DNA from: Agrobacterium vitis
Lineage (GTDB): Bacteria; Pseudomonadota; Alphaproteobacteria; Rhizobiales; Rhizobiaceae
NCBI RefSeq assembly: GCF_013337045.2
Contig: NZ_CP118259.1
Location: forward strand, 1,178,001 to 1,242,000
Reading direction: 5' to 3'
DNA: 64,000 bases
The position numbers and the translations under genes are program-made. Below are positions 48,139 to 57,150 of this stretch, in pieces (position 1 is the stretch's first letter; each line of letters opens with the position of its first letter). The notes beneath the pieces were generated by a model. It was not told the origin of the DNA. It saw only the letters and a program-made list of their open reading frames with translations, and did not search any database.

Positions 48139-48424
48139 CTAATTGTCCTCTCCTGCGGCATGAGAATTATTTGCCTGAAGGATGCGGGGACAGGACAGTC
48201 ATGGGACCTGAGGGTCATGCCCTTCTTGGGTCACCGTAGCACCTTCGAGGCAAGACCTCACCGCAGGGCGTTCCCGGATGATCGACAGGTCCGCGGAAAG
48301 ACACATATTGGGTCGATCGGAATGAGGGTCAGATCATACCGGGAAGCCATGCGGCACCAGCCCAGAGGATGGTCAAACGGTGTTTGAGTCAAACCACCTG
48401 AAAACTGGTATCAATCATATGACT
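48139..48424 (-). ncRNA. candidate guide (bridge/seek) RNA region of the IS110 element
   Basis: The ~286-bp non-coding end upstream of the transposase is where IS110-group elements encode their bridge RNA. At 48264-48271 it contains CAGGGCGT, the exact complement of ACGCCCTG that spans the insertion junction in the target. At 48317-48325 GATCGGAAT differs by one base from the other half (GATCCGAAT). No secondary structure was computed; the assignment is by position and these short matches. Confidence 0.45.
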
Positions 48425-49035
48425 ATCCGAATGGACCACAACCTGACCCTTTGGCTTGCGTCGCCAAACCGCCATGAGCAAGGCCTGCAGCACGACATCA
48501 GTGGTTTGCCGGCTCTGCATTGACGAGCCAATCACCCGGCGGAAATAGAGATCGATGACGACAGCAAGGTAGGCGAAGCCCTCGCAGGTCCGGATATATT
48601 GCCGGGACGACGCTTGTAACCGATTTCAGCCTTGATCCCAGCAAGCCGTGTCATACCAAGTCTCGAAGATGCTCACGCATCCTCGACTTGAACAAATTGA
48701 AAATATCTCAAATCCGTCAGAGGCTTGAGATATTTTCAAAAGGAATACGAAGAGCCATTTTCGATGACTCCTCGTATCAGACGCGCGACGCGGTTCGGGC
48801 AGCACATCTCGCCTTGGTCGAGAAGGTCGTCATGGAGCTTGCGATAGCCATAGACCTTGCCGCTCTCTTCCCAAGCCTGAAACAGGAGATCGGTCTGTCG
48901 TTTGTCCTCGCTGGCCCGTTTGCTCAACGGGCCCTTCAGCCAGGCGTAGAACCCGCTCGGGCGCACATGGAGAAGCCGACAGATCGTCCGGACCGAAAAT
49001 CGCAGGCGATGCAGGGCTATGAACGCGTACTTCAC
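48425..49035 (-). pseudogene. IS3 orfB, 5' fragment interrupted by a repeat and a deletion
   Basis: From 49035 the minus strand reads MKYAFIALHRLRFSVRTICR, an OrfB N-terminal HTH, with GKVYGYRKLHDDLLDQGE. It runs to RVARL, where the repeat at 48653-48777 enters. Beyond it TRLAGIKAEIGYKRRPG resumes. A deletion and frame change then lead to YIRTCEGFAYLAVVIDLYFR and WRRKPKGQVVVHSD at the IS110 junction. Confidence 0.85.
48653..48777. repeat. three-hairpin mobile repeat, copy B, inserted in IS3 orfB
   Basis: The 125-bp unit begins ATACCAAGTC and ends CTCCTCGTAT and has the same order of stems as copy A at 18601-18724: CGAAGATGC/GCATCCTCG, GAAAATATCTCAA/TTGAGATATTTTC and ATACGA/TCGTAT. It splits orfB codons for RVARL and TRLAG; on the minus strand TGA is present on both sides of a core TACG...GGTA, which suggests a 3-bp target duplication. 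This shows that the repeat can move. Confidence 0.85.
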
Positions 49036-49050
49036 TTTGCATCGCTGGAA

Positions 49051-49299
49051 TTATGCGGCCGCTTTTTTAAGAATGTCGCGCTCCTCGGTGACGCGAGCCA
49101 GTTCCTTCTTCAGCCGCCTGATCTCGTCGGCCTCGTCGCTGGTCTTGCCGTTCGATGTGCCGAACTTCTTCTTCCACTCGTATAGCGAATGCTGGCTGAC
49201 CCCGAGCCGTTGCGAAACCTCCGTCACCGGGTAGCCACGCTCGGTGATCTGACGCACCGCGTCGCGCTTGAACTCTTCCGTGAAATTGCCTTTGCCCAT
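49051..49299 (-). CDS. IS3-family transposase OrfA
   Basis: The 82-aa protein (GKGNFTEEFKRDAVRQITER...) has an HTH_Tnp_1 domain (VTEVSQRLGVSQHSLYEWKKKF) and a leucine-zipper tail (IRRLKKELARVTEERDILKKA) that joins OrfB. It looks complete, but its partner OrfB is broken, so the element cannot move on its own. Confidence 0.88.
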   Translation of the reverse strand: MGKGNFTEEFKRDAVRQITERGYPVTEVSQRLGVSQHSLYEWKKKFGTSNGKTSDEADEIRRLKKELARVTEERDILKKAAA

Positions 49300-49442
49300 G
49301 TAGGCATCATGCCTCATGATTTAGGAGAGAAGGCCTCTACAAATCTAGGGGCTATTCAGTCGCCATTCCGCCGTAAGTTCGCAACAGCCGTCAAACCCGG
49401 TATTCCAATGCTTCTGAATTATGTCGAGCGTTCATTATTGAA

Positions 49443-52400
49443 TTACCGGAAATCTCGGGCTTTAGGGAATGGGTTCGGCATAGTATTGAGCTCTGAATTT
49501 GTATCCTTATGCCGAGTTCGGCATAAGGACACAAATATGTCTCGAGGCTTTGGTGGTGACCTTTCACGGCTGTCGCCGCCTCCCGGTGAACCATGCGCAA
49601 ACTCGTCCCCTCTGCCTGTCGGCAGCTTGAACTCCATGTCCCTGTCGGCAAGGCTGGAAAGGTCTGGCGTCAGGTCGAACAATTGCTGCGCGATAAGATG
49701 GACAACCTCTCCTTCTCGTTGAATTCGGCCATTGATCGCCATCATCGATGACCCAAGAACGACACGCCGCCGCTTTTCAAAGAGTTTGGGCCAGACGACG
49801 ATGTTTGCAGGTCCAGTCTCATCCTCAATGGTGATGAACATCACCCCCTTGGCAGAGCCCGGCTTTTGCCGGACCAGCACCAAGCCTGCCGTCATGACCC
49901 AGCGGCGGTCGCGTGCGGCCATCGCCTCCTCGCAGGTGATAATGTTGCGTTTCGCCAGATCGGTACGCAGGAAGGCGATCGGATGATCTCGAAGCGTGAG
50001 CCCGATATGCCCGTAATCCTCAACCACGTTATGGCCTTCAGTCATTTGCCGGAGGTCAACCTCTGGCTCACTTTGCTCGGCGATAGTCTTCATCTCACGT
50101 TCGGCGGCAGCCGCAAACAGGGGCAGAGGCTCGTCGCGCAAAGCCTTGATCGCCCAGAGCACGTCGCGCCGTTCAAGCTTCAAGGAAGGCTGGAATGCGT
50201 CAGCGTGGGCCAGTTCGACTAGTGATGCCGCCGGCACGCCTGATCGCCGCCACATGTCATCGACAGAATCGAACGGACCATTCATCCGGGCCGCCACGAT
50301 TCGAGCGACATCCGCAACGACCAACCCTTTCACCATCCGCATGCCCAATCGAACCGCATGCCGCTGCGTGGTGCCAATCCTTTCCAAAGTGCAATCCCAG
50401 CGTGATCGATTGACGCAGACAGGACGAACCTCAACGCCATGGGCGCGGGCATCGCCGACAATCTGCGCGGGTGCGTAAAAGCCCATCGGCTGGCTGTTCA
50501 GCAGGGCAGCACAAAAGACATCCGGGAAATGGCATTTCACATAGTTCGAGGCATAGGCGATCAACGCGAACGATGCGGCATGCGATTCCGGAAAGCCGTA
50601 GGACCCGAAGCCCTCGAGTTGGCTGAAGGTCTTCTCGGCAAATTCAGGAGTGTAACCATTCTTGACCATGCCTGAGACCAGCTTTTCCTTGAACCGGCTC
50701 ACGCCGCCCGTGAACTTGAAAGTCGCCATGCTCTTTCGCAACTGATCGGCTTCGCCACCGGTAAAACCGGCGCAGACCATGGCGACTCGCATCGCCGATT
50801 CCTGAAACAGTGGCACGCCCAGCGTTTTGCCGAGGACGGCTTCCAGTTCCGGCGTCGGATAGTCGACGTCTTCTTTTTTCTCCCGCCGGCGCAGATAAGG
50901 ATGCACCATATCCCCTTGGATCGGCCCAGGACGCACGATCGCCACCTGCACGACGAGGTCGTAAAATGTCTTGGGCTTCAGACGTGGCAGCATCGCCATC
51001 TGCGCTCTGGATTCGATCTGAAACGTCCCCAGCGTGTCGGCCTTGCAGATCATCGCGTAGGTCGCCTCATCCTCTTGGCGGATCTTTGCCAGATCCAGAT
51101 CATCGCCCTTGTGCTCGCGGATCAGATCGAACGCCTTCGACATGCAAGTCAGCATGCCGAGCGCCAACACGTCGACCTTCATGAACTTCAGCGCCTCGAC
51201 GTCATCCTTGTCCCACTCAATGATCTGTCGATCCTCCATGGTGGCTGGCTCAATGGGAACGAGATCGTCGAGACGATCATGAGTGAGCACGAAGCCACCC
51301 GGATGCTGTCCCAGATGACGGGGAGCACCCATTAACTGTTGTGCCAATTGTAGAGTAAGGGTCAGCCTGCGATCGTCTGGATTGAGGTTCAGCTCGCGCA
51401 CATTCCGATCGCTAATTTCCTGCGACCAGGACCACATGCCCGATGAAAGTGCTTTGATCAGATCTTCCGGCAAGCCTAGCGCCTTTCCGACGTCTCGGAT
51501 GGCTCCCTTTGCCCGATACCGGTTCACCGTCGCGCAGAGCGCTGCTTTATCCTTGCCGTAGGTTTTATAGATCCACTGGATCACCTCTTCACGTCGCTCG
51601 TGCTCGAAATCGACGTCAATGTCCGGAGGCTCATCGCGCTCCTGGCTGACGAAGCGTTCAAACAGGAGATTGTTGGTTTCCGGGTCGATAGACGTCACGC
51701 CAAGGATATAGCAGACAGCCGAGTTCGCGGCGGACCCACGGCCCTGGCAGAGGATGCCTTGCGACCTTGCAAACCGAACGATCGAAAACACCGTCAAAAA
51801 ATACGGCGCATATTTCATCTTATGAATGAGGTCGAGTTCGTGGCGGATGATCTGCAAAGTCTTCGGGGGCAGTCCCTGCGGATAGCGATCAGGTACACAT
51901 TGCCAGACGTAGTGCTCCAGGGACTCCTGAGCTGTCTTCCCAGGCACGATAGCCTCTTCCGGATACTGGTACGTCAATTCCTCAAGGGAGAATTTGCACC
52001 GATCAACAATTTCCATGGTTCGCCGCAATGCTTGCCTGTAGCGCGGAAACAGACGTTCCATTTCTTCCGGAGGCTTAAGATAGCGATCGGCATGACGCTC
52101 GCGCTCGAAGCCGACTGTATCGATCGTCGTGTTGTTACGAATACAGGTGACGATGTCCTGAAGTTGCCGCCGTCCCGGTTCATGAAACAGGACATCGTTG
52201 GTGACGACGGTCTTCACCTTGAAGCGGGCCGCCATGTTCGAAAGCTCGTGCAGCCGCAGTTGATCGTTCGGACGACGGCGCAGACACAGCGAGAGATAGG
52301 CCAGGTCCCCGAACACCTCCGCCATCTTTCGCAATTGGACCGCACACGTGTCATCGGCGAGATCGGGCACCAATATGCCGAGCAGGCCTTCGCCATATTG

Positions 52401-52736
52401 GGCGATGTCATCAAGCGTCAGGATGCAATTGTTCTTGCCACCTCTGCCCTTGCCCAGCGTAATCAACCGGGTCAGCCGCGAATAGGCCGCGCGTTCCGTC
52501 GGGTAAACCAGGACCGACATGCCATCCTGCAGATCCAGCCGGCAACCGACGACCAGACGCACACCTGTAGCGCGGGACGCTTCGAGTGCCCGAACGATAC
52601 CGGCGAGCGAGTTGCGGTCGACAACACCAATGGCATCGATGCCGAGGCTCTTTGCGGTCTCAAACAGCTCTATCGCACTGCTGGCACCGCGCAGGAAGGA
52701 GAAATGGGTGGTGACCTGAAGCTCGGCATATCTCAT
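49443..52736 (-). CDS. dnaE2: error-prone DNA polymerase DnaE2 (ImuC)
   Basis: The 1097-aa C-family polymerase performs SOS translesion synthesis together with ImuA and ImuB. It has a PHP domain ([17 protein letters not shown]), the catalytic block ([35 protein letters not shown] with the active aspartates, and [16 protein letters not shown]), and an OB-fold domain near residue 990. The ATG at 52736 overlaps the imuB stop as ATGA. The last ~35 residues are unusual: between PKPRDI and PKARDFR the frame passes through a 40-bp palindrome, giving [19 protein letters not shown]. An in-frame insertion there would likely be tolerated. Confidence 0.93.
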   Translation of the reverse strand: MRYAELQVTTHFSFLRGASSAIELFETAKSLGIDAIGVVDRNSLAGIVRALEASRATGVRLVVGCRLDLQDGMSVLVYPTERAAYSRLTRLITLGKGRGGKNNCILTLDDIAQYGEGLLGILVPDLADDTCAVQLRKMAEVFGDLAYLSLCLRRRPNDQLRLHELSNMAARFKVKTVVTNDVLFHEPGRRQLQDIVTCIRNNTTIDTVGFERERHADRYLKPPEEMERLFPRYRQALRRTMEIVDRCKFSLEELTYQYPEEAIVPGKTAQESLEHYVWQCVPDRYPQGLPPKTLQIIRHELDLIHKMKYAPYFLTVFSIVRFARSQGILCQGRGSAANSAVCYILGVTSIDPETNNLLFERFVSQERDEPPDIDVDFEHERREEVIQWIYKTYGKDKAALCATVNRYRAKGAIRDVGKALGLPEDLIKALSSGMWSWSQEISDRNVRELNLNPDDRRLTLTLQLAQQLMGAPRHLGQHPGGFVLTHDRLDDLVPIEPATMEDRQIIEWDKDDVEALKFMKVDVLALGMLTCMSKAFDLIREHKGDDLDLAKIRQEDEATYAMICKADTLGTFQIESRAQMAMLPRLKPKTFYDLVVQVAIVRPGPIQGDMVHPYLRRREKKEDVDYPTPELEAVLGKTLGVPLFQESAMRVAMVCAGFTGGEADQLRKSMATFKFTGGVSRFKEKLVSGMVKNGYTPEFAEKTFSQLEGFGSYGFPESHAASFALIAYASNYVKCHFPDVFCAALLNSQPMGFYAPAQIVGDARAHGVEVRPVCVNRSRWDCTLERIGTTQRHAVRLGMRMVKGLVVADVARIVAARMNGPFDSVDDMWRRSGVPAASLVELAHADAFQPSLKLERRDVLWAIKALRDEPLPLFAAAAEREMKTIAEQSEPEVDLRQMTEGHNVVEDYGHIGLTLRDHPIAFLRTDLAKRNIITCEEAMAARDRRWVMTAGLVLVRQKPGSAKGVMFITIEDETGPANIVVWPKLFEKRRRVVLGSSMMAINGRIQREGEVVHLIAQQLFDLTPDLSSLADRDMEFKLPTGRGDEFAHGSPGGGDSRERSPPKPRDIFVSLCRTRHKDTNSELNTMPNPFPKARDFR
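49497..49536. repeat. 40-bp near-perfect palindrome inside the dnaE2 3' end
   Basis: Two 19-base arms, ATTTGTATCCTTATGCCGA and its inverse complement, match at 18 of 19 positions around a 2-base centre. The core is TCCTTATGCCGA-GT-TCGGCATAAGGA. A further TTCGGCATA lies about 40 bases away. It is in frame with dnaE2. Confidence 0.85.
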
Positions 52737-54244
52737 GCAAAGATCCCCTGGACGAACCATTTGTGCGAGCCGGTCTCGCCATCCACACCGTCTCCTGCCC
52801 GGAACACCCAGAGACGCACGCCAGCTTCATCCTCGATGATGAAATAATCCCGCACCGCTGCCCATTCGGATGTACGCTGCCACCACTCACCAAATATCCG
52901 CTCGGGCCCATCGGCGCGCTTCACTTTTCGCCGCTTGCCCCGCCATGTGACGGAAACGGGTGGATGGTCGGGCATCAGCGCGATGACCTCGACCAGCTCT
53001 GGATGCGCAAGCAAGCGCACCGGTCGCGGCCAATGATGCGACCATGATATCGTGACATCTTCCGCCACGGCCGCGATACGCTGAACGCTACGCTCCGGAA
53101 CATCCGAGGCGACGGGTGCGAAGCGATACACCCTTTGTCCACGATTGCCGAAGAGGTCGATGAGCGGCGTGATATCCGCGCTCTCTTCCTCAACGAGACC
53201 AGACGATCTCTGTGTCTCCTCAAGAGGTTCCGCCATGATCGCCACCAGGGTCAGTTTTTCGATGCCAAAGCCCGGGTCAATCTTTTCCGTCCGGTCCCTG
53301 AACAACTTCGTCAACCAGGCCACATCGCGTGCCGCCTTCGCGGTGCCCACCCGTAGAGCCTGGGTGGTGTTATCCACCCTATGGACGATAAGATCGAGCC
53401 TGCGGCCCCCCAGGCCTTGTCTGTGAAGTTCGTTGCAGAGCTCCCCAACCAGTCGACCGACATATTTGTTGATCGTTTCGGCAGCCCCGATCGGTTCCTG
53501 GAACGCGCGGCTGACCTCAATTCGTTCCGGGCTGCGAATAGGGTCGATCGGTTCGTTGAGGCGGCCGAAAATCTGATCGAGGCGGCGCGCGATGTCTGGA
53601 CCGAAACGCAGTGTCAGCGGCGCGCGCGGTGTCGCAGAAAGCTCACCGATGGTTCGAAAGCCAAGGGTCCTCAGGTCATTTACGATTTTTTTTGGCAGCC
53701 TCAGCAAGGACACTGGTAAGCGCTGGACGGCGCGAGCGGTTTCGCTGCGGGGCACGATCATCACTTCCTGGCTGATGGCCCGTGCACAGGCATGCGCGGC
53801 ACCCCAGGTATCCGCGATGGCAATACGCACCGTCAGTCCCCTGCCGCGAAAACGATTGGCGATGCCGGTCAACATCGCAAGCTCTCCGCCCTGTAGATGA
53901 TCGGCACCCTCGGTATCCATGACGATACCATTTGGAGCATCGATGGCGACGATCGGCGAATATTGAGCGAGTACCCATAATGTGATGCGTTCAAGAGCCA
54001 AAGCGTCGGCCACCGGATCGGCATCGATCATCAGAAGCCCCTGGAACAGGGCCTGGGCCTTTGCGGCCTGCATTCCCACACGCACGCCCGCCTTTTTAGC
54101 TGCCGCATCTACCGCTGACACCCATCGTTTTGAGCCGGTCCTGGCGATCATGGCGATCGCTTGCTCAACCGGAATGGTGGGATCGGCGCGACGAATGCGA
54201 TCCGTCGGCAGATCTGGAAGATAGATCGATACGACCCTGGTCAT
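52733..54244 (-). CDS. imuB: ImuB, Y-family polymerase-like protein
   Basis: ImuB is the adaptor of the mutasome, linking DnaE2 to the beta clamp. The 503-aa protein has a Y-family fold ([63 protein letters not shown]) but, as in the family, lacks the catalytic acidic triad of DinB. The ATG at 54244 is family-typical and lies 80 bases inside imuA. Overlaps on both ends show tight coupling imuA-imuB-dnaE2. Confidence 0.93.
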   Translation of the reverse strand: MTRVVSIYLPDLPTDRIRRADPTIPVEQAIAMIARTGSKRWVSAVDAAAKKAGVRVGMQAAKAQALFQGLLMIDADPVADALALERITLWVLAQYSPIVAIDAPNGIVMDTEGADHLQGGELAMLTGIANRFRGRGLTVRIAIADTWGAAHACARAISQEVMIVPRSETARAVQRLPVSLLRLPKKIVNDLRTLGFRTIGELSATPRAPLTLRFGPDIARRLDQIFGRLNEPIDPIRSPERIEVSRAFQEPIGAAETINKYVGRLVGELCNELHRQGLGGRRLDLIVHRVDNTTQALRVGTAKAARDVAWLTKLFRDRTEKIDPGFGIEKLTLVAIMAEPLEETQRSSGLVEEESADITPLIDLFGNRGQRVYRFAPVASDVPERSVQRIAAVAEDVTISWSHHWPRPVRLLAHPELVEVIALMPDHPPVSVTWRGKRRKVKRADGPERIFGEWWQRTSEWAAVRDYFIIEDEAGVRLWVFRAGDGVDGETGSHKWFVQGIFA

Positions 54245-54917
54245 CACACGCTCCAACGATAAACTCAGCACACTCGCCTGCACGCGATCTCATCAGTTCC
54301 AGCAACCAGGTTGCCCGCCCCACACCGGGCACGGGCAATTCCTGCGATGGCAACACGCTGACCCTCCAACGGGTGGTCGATGCGGTCGGTTGGCCATAAT
54401 CATTGGCTTCTGTCTGTCGTCGCCATCTGCGAACAACGAGCGCCAACGTACCCTTCTTTTCGGCAGCAAGTTGAAGGCGTCTGCTTGCCAGCATCGGTAG
54501 CCGGACCAGTTCGCCAACAACGGCGCCAAGGCCGCCATAAGACAGCGCCTCCTCCATGGACGCGAGGACGTCCTTTTCCGTGTCTCCCTCTACAAAAATG
54601 ACGCGATTTGCATCGAGACCGACCTGGGCCAGTGCCGGAAAGAACAGATCCGGCCGTGTCAGGCACCAGACGATCTTTCCTTTCGTTCTCGCTGCAATCC
54701 CGGCTGCAAACAGGGCAGCGGCGGCTCCATCGACCGTGTCGGCGCCACCGCCCGCAAACTCATGCAGTGCGCCGCGAGCAAGACCACCTCCCGGCAGCGT
54801 GGCATCGATCTCGTCCAGGTCGAACGGCAAAGACCCAGACTGCTTCGAAAAGCCTCCTTCAAGAGAAGCAATCCGATCACGAAGATCGGCTATGGCGTGC
54901 TCGCGCGTAGCCGTCAT
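54165..54917 (-). CDS. imuA: ImuA, RecA-like SOS mutagenesis protein
   Basis: The 250-aa protein shows a RecA-like fold (GALHEFAGGGADTVDGAAAALFAAGIAARTKGKIVWCL) without a clear Walker A, which is usual for ImuA. VIFVEGDTEKDVLASMEEAL and LALVVRRWRRQ are typical. Its C-terminus overlaps imuB. The ATG at 54917 follows AGGATTTACG. A GTTC-N7-GTTC box lies 68 bases upstream, so the cassette is under LexA. Confidence 0.9.
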   Translation of the reverse strand: MTATREHAIADLRDRIASLEGGFSKQSGSLPFDLDEIDATLPGGGLARGALHEFAGGGADTVDGAAAALFAAGIAARTKGKIVWCLTRPDLFFPALAQVGLDANRVIFVEGDTEKDVLASMEEALSYGGLGAVVGELVRLPMLASRRLQLAAEKKGTLALVVRRWRRQTEANDYGQPTASTTRWRVSVLPSQELPVPGVGRATWLLELMRSRAGECAEFIVGACDDQGRIDLSSRSADGSHSSRRSHHSG

Positions 54918-54984
54918 TGTTCACGTAAATCCTCTCGGTCCGTGGTGCCCATTAGAACGGTATCATGCCGTTTTGACTGCTAAT

Positions 54985-54999
54985 GTTCTTTGTTTGTTC
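54985..54999 (-). promoter_or_regulatory. LexA (SOS) box of the imuA-imuB-dnaE2 cassette
   Basis: GTTCTTTGTTTGTTC is the alphaproteobacterial LexA target GTTC-N7-GTTC. It lies 68-82 bases upstream of imuA. A GTTC-N7-GAAC word at about 55055 is not the canonical form. Confidence 0.85.
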
Positions 55000-55384
55000 T
55001 AACGTTGAAAAAGAGTCAAGCGGATATAAAATGGGAACATTTTTCCGTTCTTTAGCAGAACAAAAGATTCACAAGTTGAATCAGCGGACTAGATGGTGAT
55101 CCAGCCAAGTGATGCTGTTGAGAAAATTGTTTCGTCAGAGCACGGCCAACATAGGAACACTCTGTGGAAAAGGGGACGCTACAGCAAAAGAGTGAAGTCG
55201 ATTATTCGAAAGGAGATTGGATTTGTCGACAACCGTACGTCGGACGCGGTGGCCGGCAGGCAGTCGTGGCGATCGAATGCTCTGGGACCAAACCTTGGAC
55301 CGCCGGAGCGAACTCAAGACTGGATAAAACTTGGAGGCAAGGTCACGGAAGACGAACTGTCAGCTTCAATGGTTCTTCATATTA
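55000..55384. other. stretch between the SOS promoter and the IS5 element
   Basis: A 99-codon frame from 55093 to 55392 (plus) has no ribosome binding site or recognisable motif and runs into the IS end. The DNA here was originally continuous with the 3' end of the aspartic protease gene before the IS5 insertion. Confidence 0.5.
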
Positions 55385-56233
55385 GGCCGTAGACTCATAA
55401 CGATCTGATCCAAATTCTTGCTGCTGCCAATTTGACAGCGGCGAGAAAGTTCAATGGGTCTTTGTCGTAACGGGTTGCGATGCCTCTGAACTGTTTGAGT
55501 TTGCTGAAGAAACGCTCAACGAGATTGCGCTGTCGGTAAACCCATTGGCTGAAAGGGAAGCTTCCCTTCCGATTGCTCTTGGCAGGAATATTGGCCCATG
55601 CCTGCCTTTGCTTTGCAAATGCTCTGATCGCGTTGGTATCGTAGGCCTTGTCCGCCAGCAGGATCGCACCCTTGGAGATTGTCTGTAACAATGGTTCTGC
55701 CATGCGACCATCATGGGTTTGACCGGCTGTGAGTGCGAGACGGATCGGTCGGCCATCGGCATCGACAACGGCGTGGATTTTGGTGGTCAAGCCGCCACGG
55801 GAACGTCCCATGCAGCCATCGTGTTGATCCCCCTTTTTCCCGTGGCCGCATGTTGATGAACACGGACACAGGAGCTGTCGATCATAACGATATCGCCGTC
55901 GAAAGCCTTGGAAATCTCGCCCAGAACATGATCCCAGACACCCGCCTTTCGCCATCGCACGAACCGGTTGTAGCAGGTTGTATATGGACCATATCGATCA
56001 GGAACGTCTGCCCAGGGTGAACCTGTCCGAAACCGCCACAAGATGCCGTTGATCACCCGCCGGTCGTCAACCCGTGGCACCCCACGCGGCTTGTTGGGCA
56101 ACAAGGGCTGGATGACAGTCCATTCGAAATCGGTGAGATCAAACCGGCGACGGGTCATGAGAGGCCTCCAAATCAAGGCCTCAGTGAATCAAAATCAGGC
56201 CGATTTGCAAACCCGGTTTATGAGTGTGCGGCC
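55385..56233 (-). mobile_element. IS5-family (IS427-like) insertion sequence
   Basis: An 849-bp element with imperfect inverted ends (GGCCGTAGACTCATAA and, inversely at the other end, GGCCGCACACTCATAA). TA is present at both flanks as the target duplication. It encodes a two-frame transposase. It is inserted at the stop codon of the aspartic protease gene. Confidence 0.88.
55395..56158 (-). CDS. IS5-family transposase in two frames, joined by -1 frameshift
   Basis: The first frame (from 56158) gives MTRRRFDLTDFEWTVIQPLL, RTGSPWADVPDRYGPY and IVMIDSSCVRVHQHAATGK (first catalytic Asp). The second ends at 55395 and gives GCMGRSRGGLTTKIHAVVDA, LLADKAYDTNAIR (second Asp) and RNLVERFFSKLKQFRGIATR (Glu), completing the DDE triad. 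On the minus strand five A and five G (55829-55838) form the slippery site A-AAA-AAG, as known for the IS427 group. Both halves seem intact, so the element may be active. Confidence 0.88.
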
Positions 56234-56940
56234 TAGTCCGTCAGACGCAGTTCGTCGCCGCGGATCTGGATGCTGTCTAGCGTCGAGAGAAAACTCATAC
56301 CAAGCAGGCTGCCGTCCATTCGGCCCGGCTGGGTGATCAGGGCGCGGACATTTTCCCGGATCACGGGGCCGATGGCCACCTGCCGCAGGCGCAAGGGCGA
56401 GGCTAGCGCTTCGCCATTGGCGGTGCTGACGGTGACGCTATAGGTCAAGTCGTTGATCTTGATGCCGATGCTGGCAGCATCTTCGGCGCGTAGCACCACG
56501 GCGCTGGCGCCGGTATCAATCATCATGGGGATATCGACACCGTTAATGCTGACATTTGCCGAAAAATGTCCGGAGGAGCCTCTTTGCAACACGAGTTGGC
56601 TCTGGCCATCGCCGGTTGTGGTCACCACCGCACGGCCCGGCACCAGTCCTGCCAGCACCCGGTCGGCGACGGAAGCCGCATCGTTACGGTAGATATAGCC
56701 GGTGACGAGGATCAGCGCGATGAGCACCCAGGCAGCGGCAAATCGCAGGTTCTGGCCCAGGTTCTGGCGGCTGGCGACAATGCCTGCGGAAAGCATCAGC
56801 GCAAAGGGCAGAAGGGTGACAACACGGGCGAAGTCGTCATTATCCATGCCGAAGCTCTGGCCGCTATCGCGGTTGATGATCAAAACCGCGGTGCCTGCGA
56901 GCAGGATGCCGATGACAATGCCAAACCCACCGAGCTTCAT
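56233..56940 (-). CDS. membrane-anchored retropepsin-like aspartic protease (TIGR02281-type)
   Basis: The 235-aa protein has three hydrophobic segments (about 5-22, 40-58, 68-84) and then a retropepsin-like domain with the active site MIDTGASAVVLR (about residue 140). Family members are single-domain proteases that dimerise; the rhizobial and Perkinsela-type homologues have unknown substrates. Its C-terminus is LLGMSFLSTLDSIQIRGDELRLTD. The stop TAG is built from the IS5 junction; before insertion it would have read TAA, so the product is unchanged. Confidence 0.85.
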   Translation of the reverse strand: MKLGGFGIVIGILLAGTAVLIINRDSGQSFGMDNDDFARVVTLLPFALMLSAGIVASRQNLGQNLRFAAAWVLIALILVTGYIYRNDAASVADRVLAGLVPGRAVVTTTGDGQSQLVLQRGSSGHFSANVSINGVDIPMMIDTGASAVVLRAEDAASIGIKINDLTYSVTVSTANGEALASPLRLRQVAIGPVIRENVRALITQPGRMDGSLLGMSFLSTLDSIQIRGDELRLTD

Positions 56941-56943
56941 GGT

Positions 56944-57141
56944 CTAATCCTGTTCTACCGGTGGAGACCCTCGCAAGCTCAGCATGATTTCCGTCCGTTG
57001 CTGCTCGCTATAGCGCGACCAATTGGCGATATGGTTCAGGCTGCGCCCGCAGCCCAGGCAGAAGGCACTGGTCTCGTCCAGAGTGCAGACGCCAATGCAA
57101 GGCGAGGTGGCGCAGGGCGAAGAGGCTTGAGCGTTTGTCAT
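56944..57141 (-). CDS. DUF1289 small cysteine-rich protein
   Basis: The 65-aa protein has four conserved cysteines (SPCIGVCTLDE...AFCLGCGRS) that would bind a metal ion or Fe-S cluster, followed by an IANWSRYSEQQR helix, all typical of DUF1289. Function is unknown. It lies three bases upstream of the aspartic protease gene and nine bases after cobS, so the three are cotranscribed. Confidence 0.85.
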   Translation of the reverse strand: MTNAQASSPCATSPCIGVCTLDETSAFCLGCGRSLNHIANWSRYSEQQRTEIMLSLRGSPPVEQD

Positions 57142-57150
57142 GCTGATGTC

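Larger units (their letters stand above)
47054..48424 (-). mobile_element. IS110-family insertion element
   Basis: The boundaries come from comparing the two flanks with the expected uninterrupted IS3 orfB: ...ACGCCCT joins GATCCGAAT. The element is ~1371 bp with an intact transposase, an 8-bp non-coding end after the gene and a ~286-bp non-coding end before it, as in the IS110 (not IS1111) group. There are no long terminal inverted repeats. Boundaries may shift by two or three bases. Confidence 0.8.
46731..49358 (-). mobile_element. decayed IS3-family element, interrupted twice
   Basis: The left end is TGAATAGCCCCGAGTTTCGT and the right end, read inversely, is TGAATAGCCCCTAGATTTGT, a pair of IS3-type TG...CA inverted ends. 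Between them, minus strand, lie orfA, then orfB broken into pieces. An IS110 element (47054-48424) separates the orfB codons for HSD from QGSQFTS, a ~125-bp repeat (48653-48777) splits RVARL from TRLAGI, and an internal deletion follows RRPG. A TAG replaces the Trp codon in SMDWASF. Flanking bases ATC and GTC do not form a clean target duplication. Confidence 0.85.

Noticed and set aside
51600..52847. Plus-strand 415-codon frame
   Set aside because: Antisense of dnaE2 and imuB.
55093..55392. 99-codon plus-strand frame
   Set aside because: No ribosome binding site, no recognisable motif, and it ends inside the IS5 terminus.
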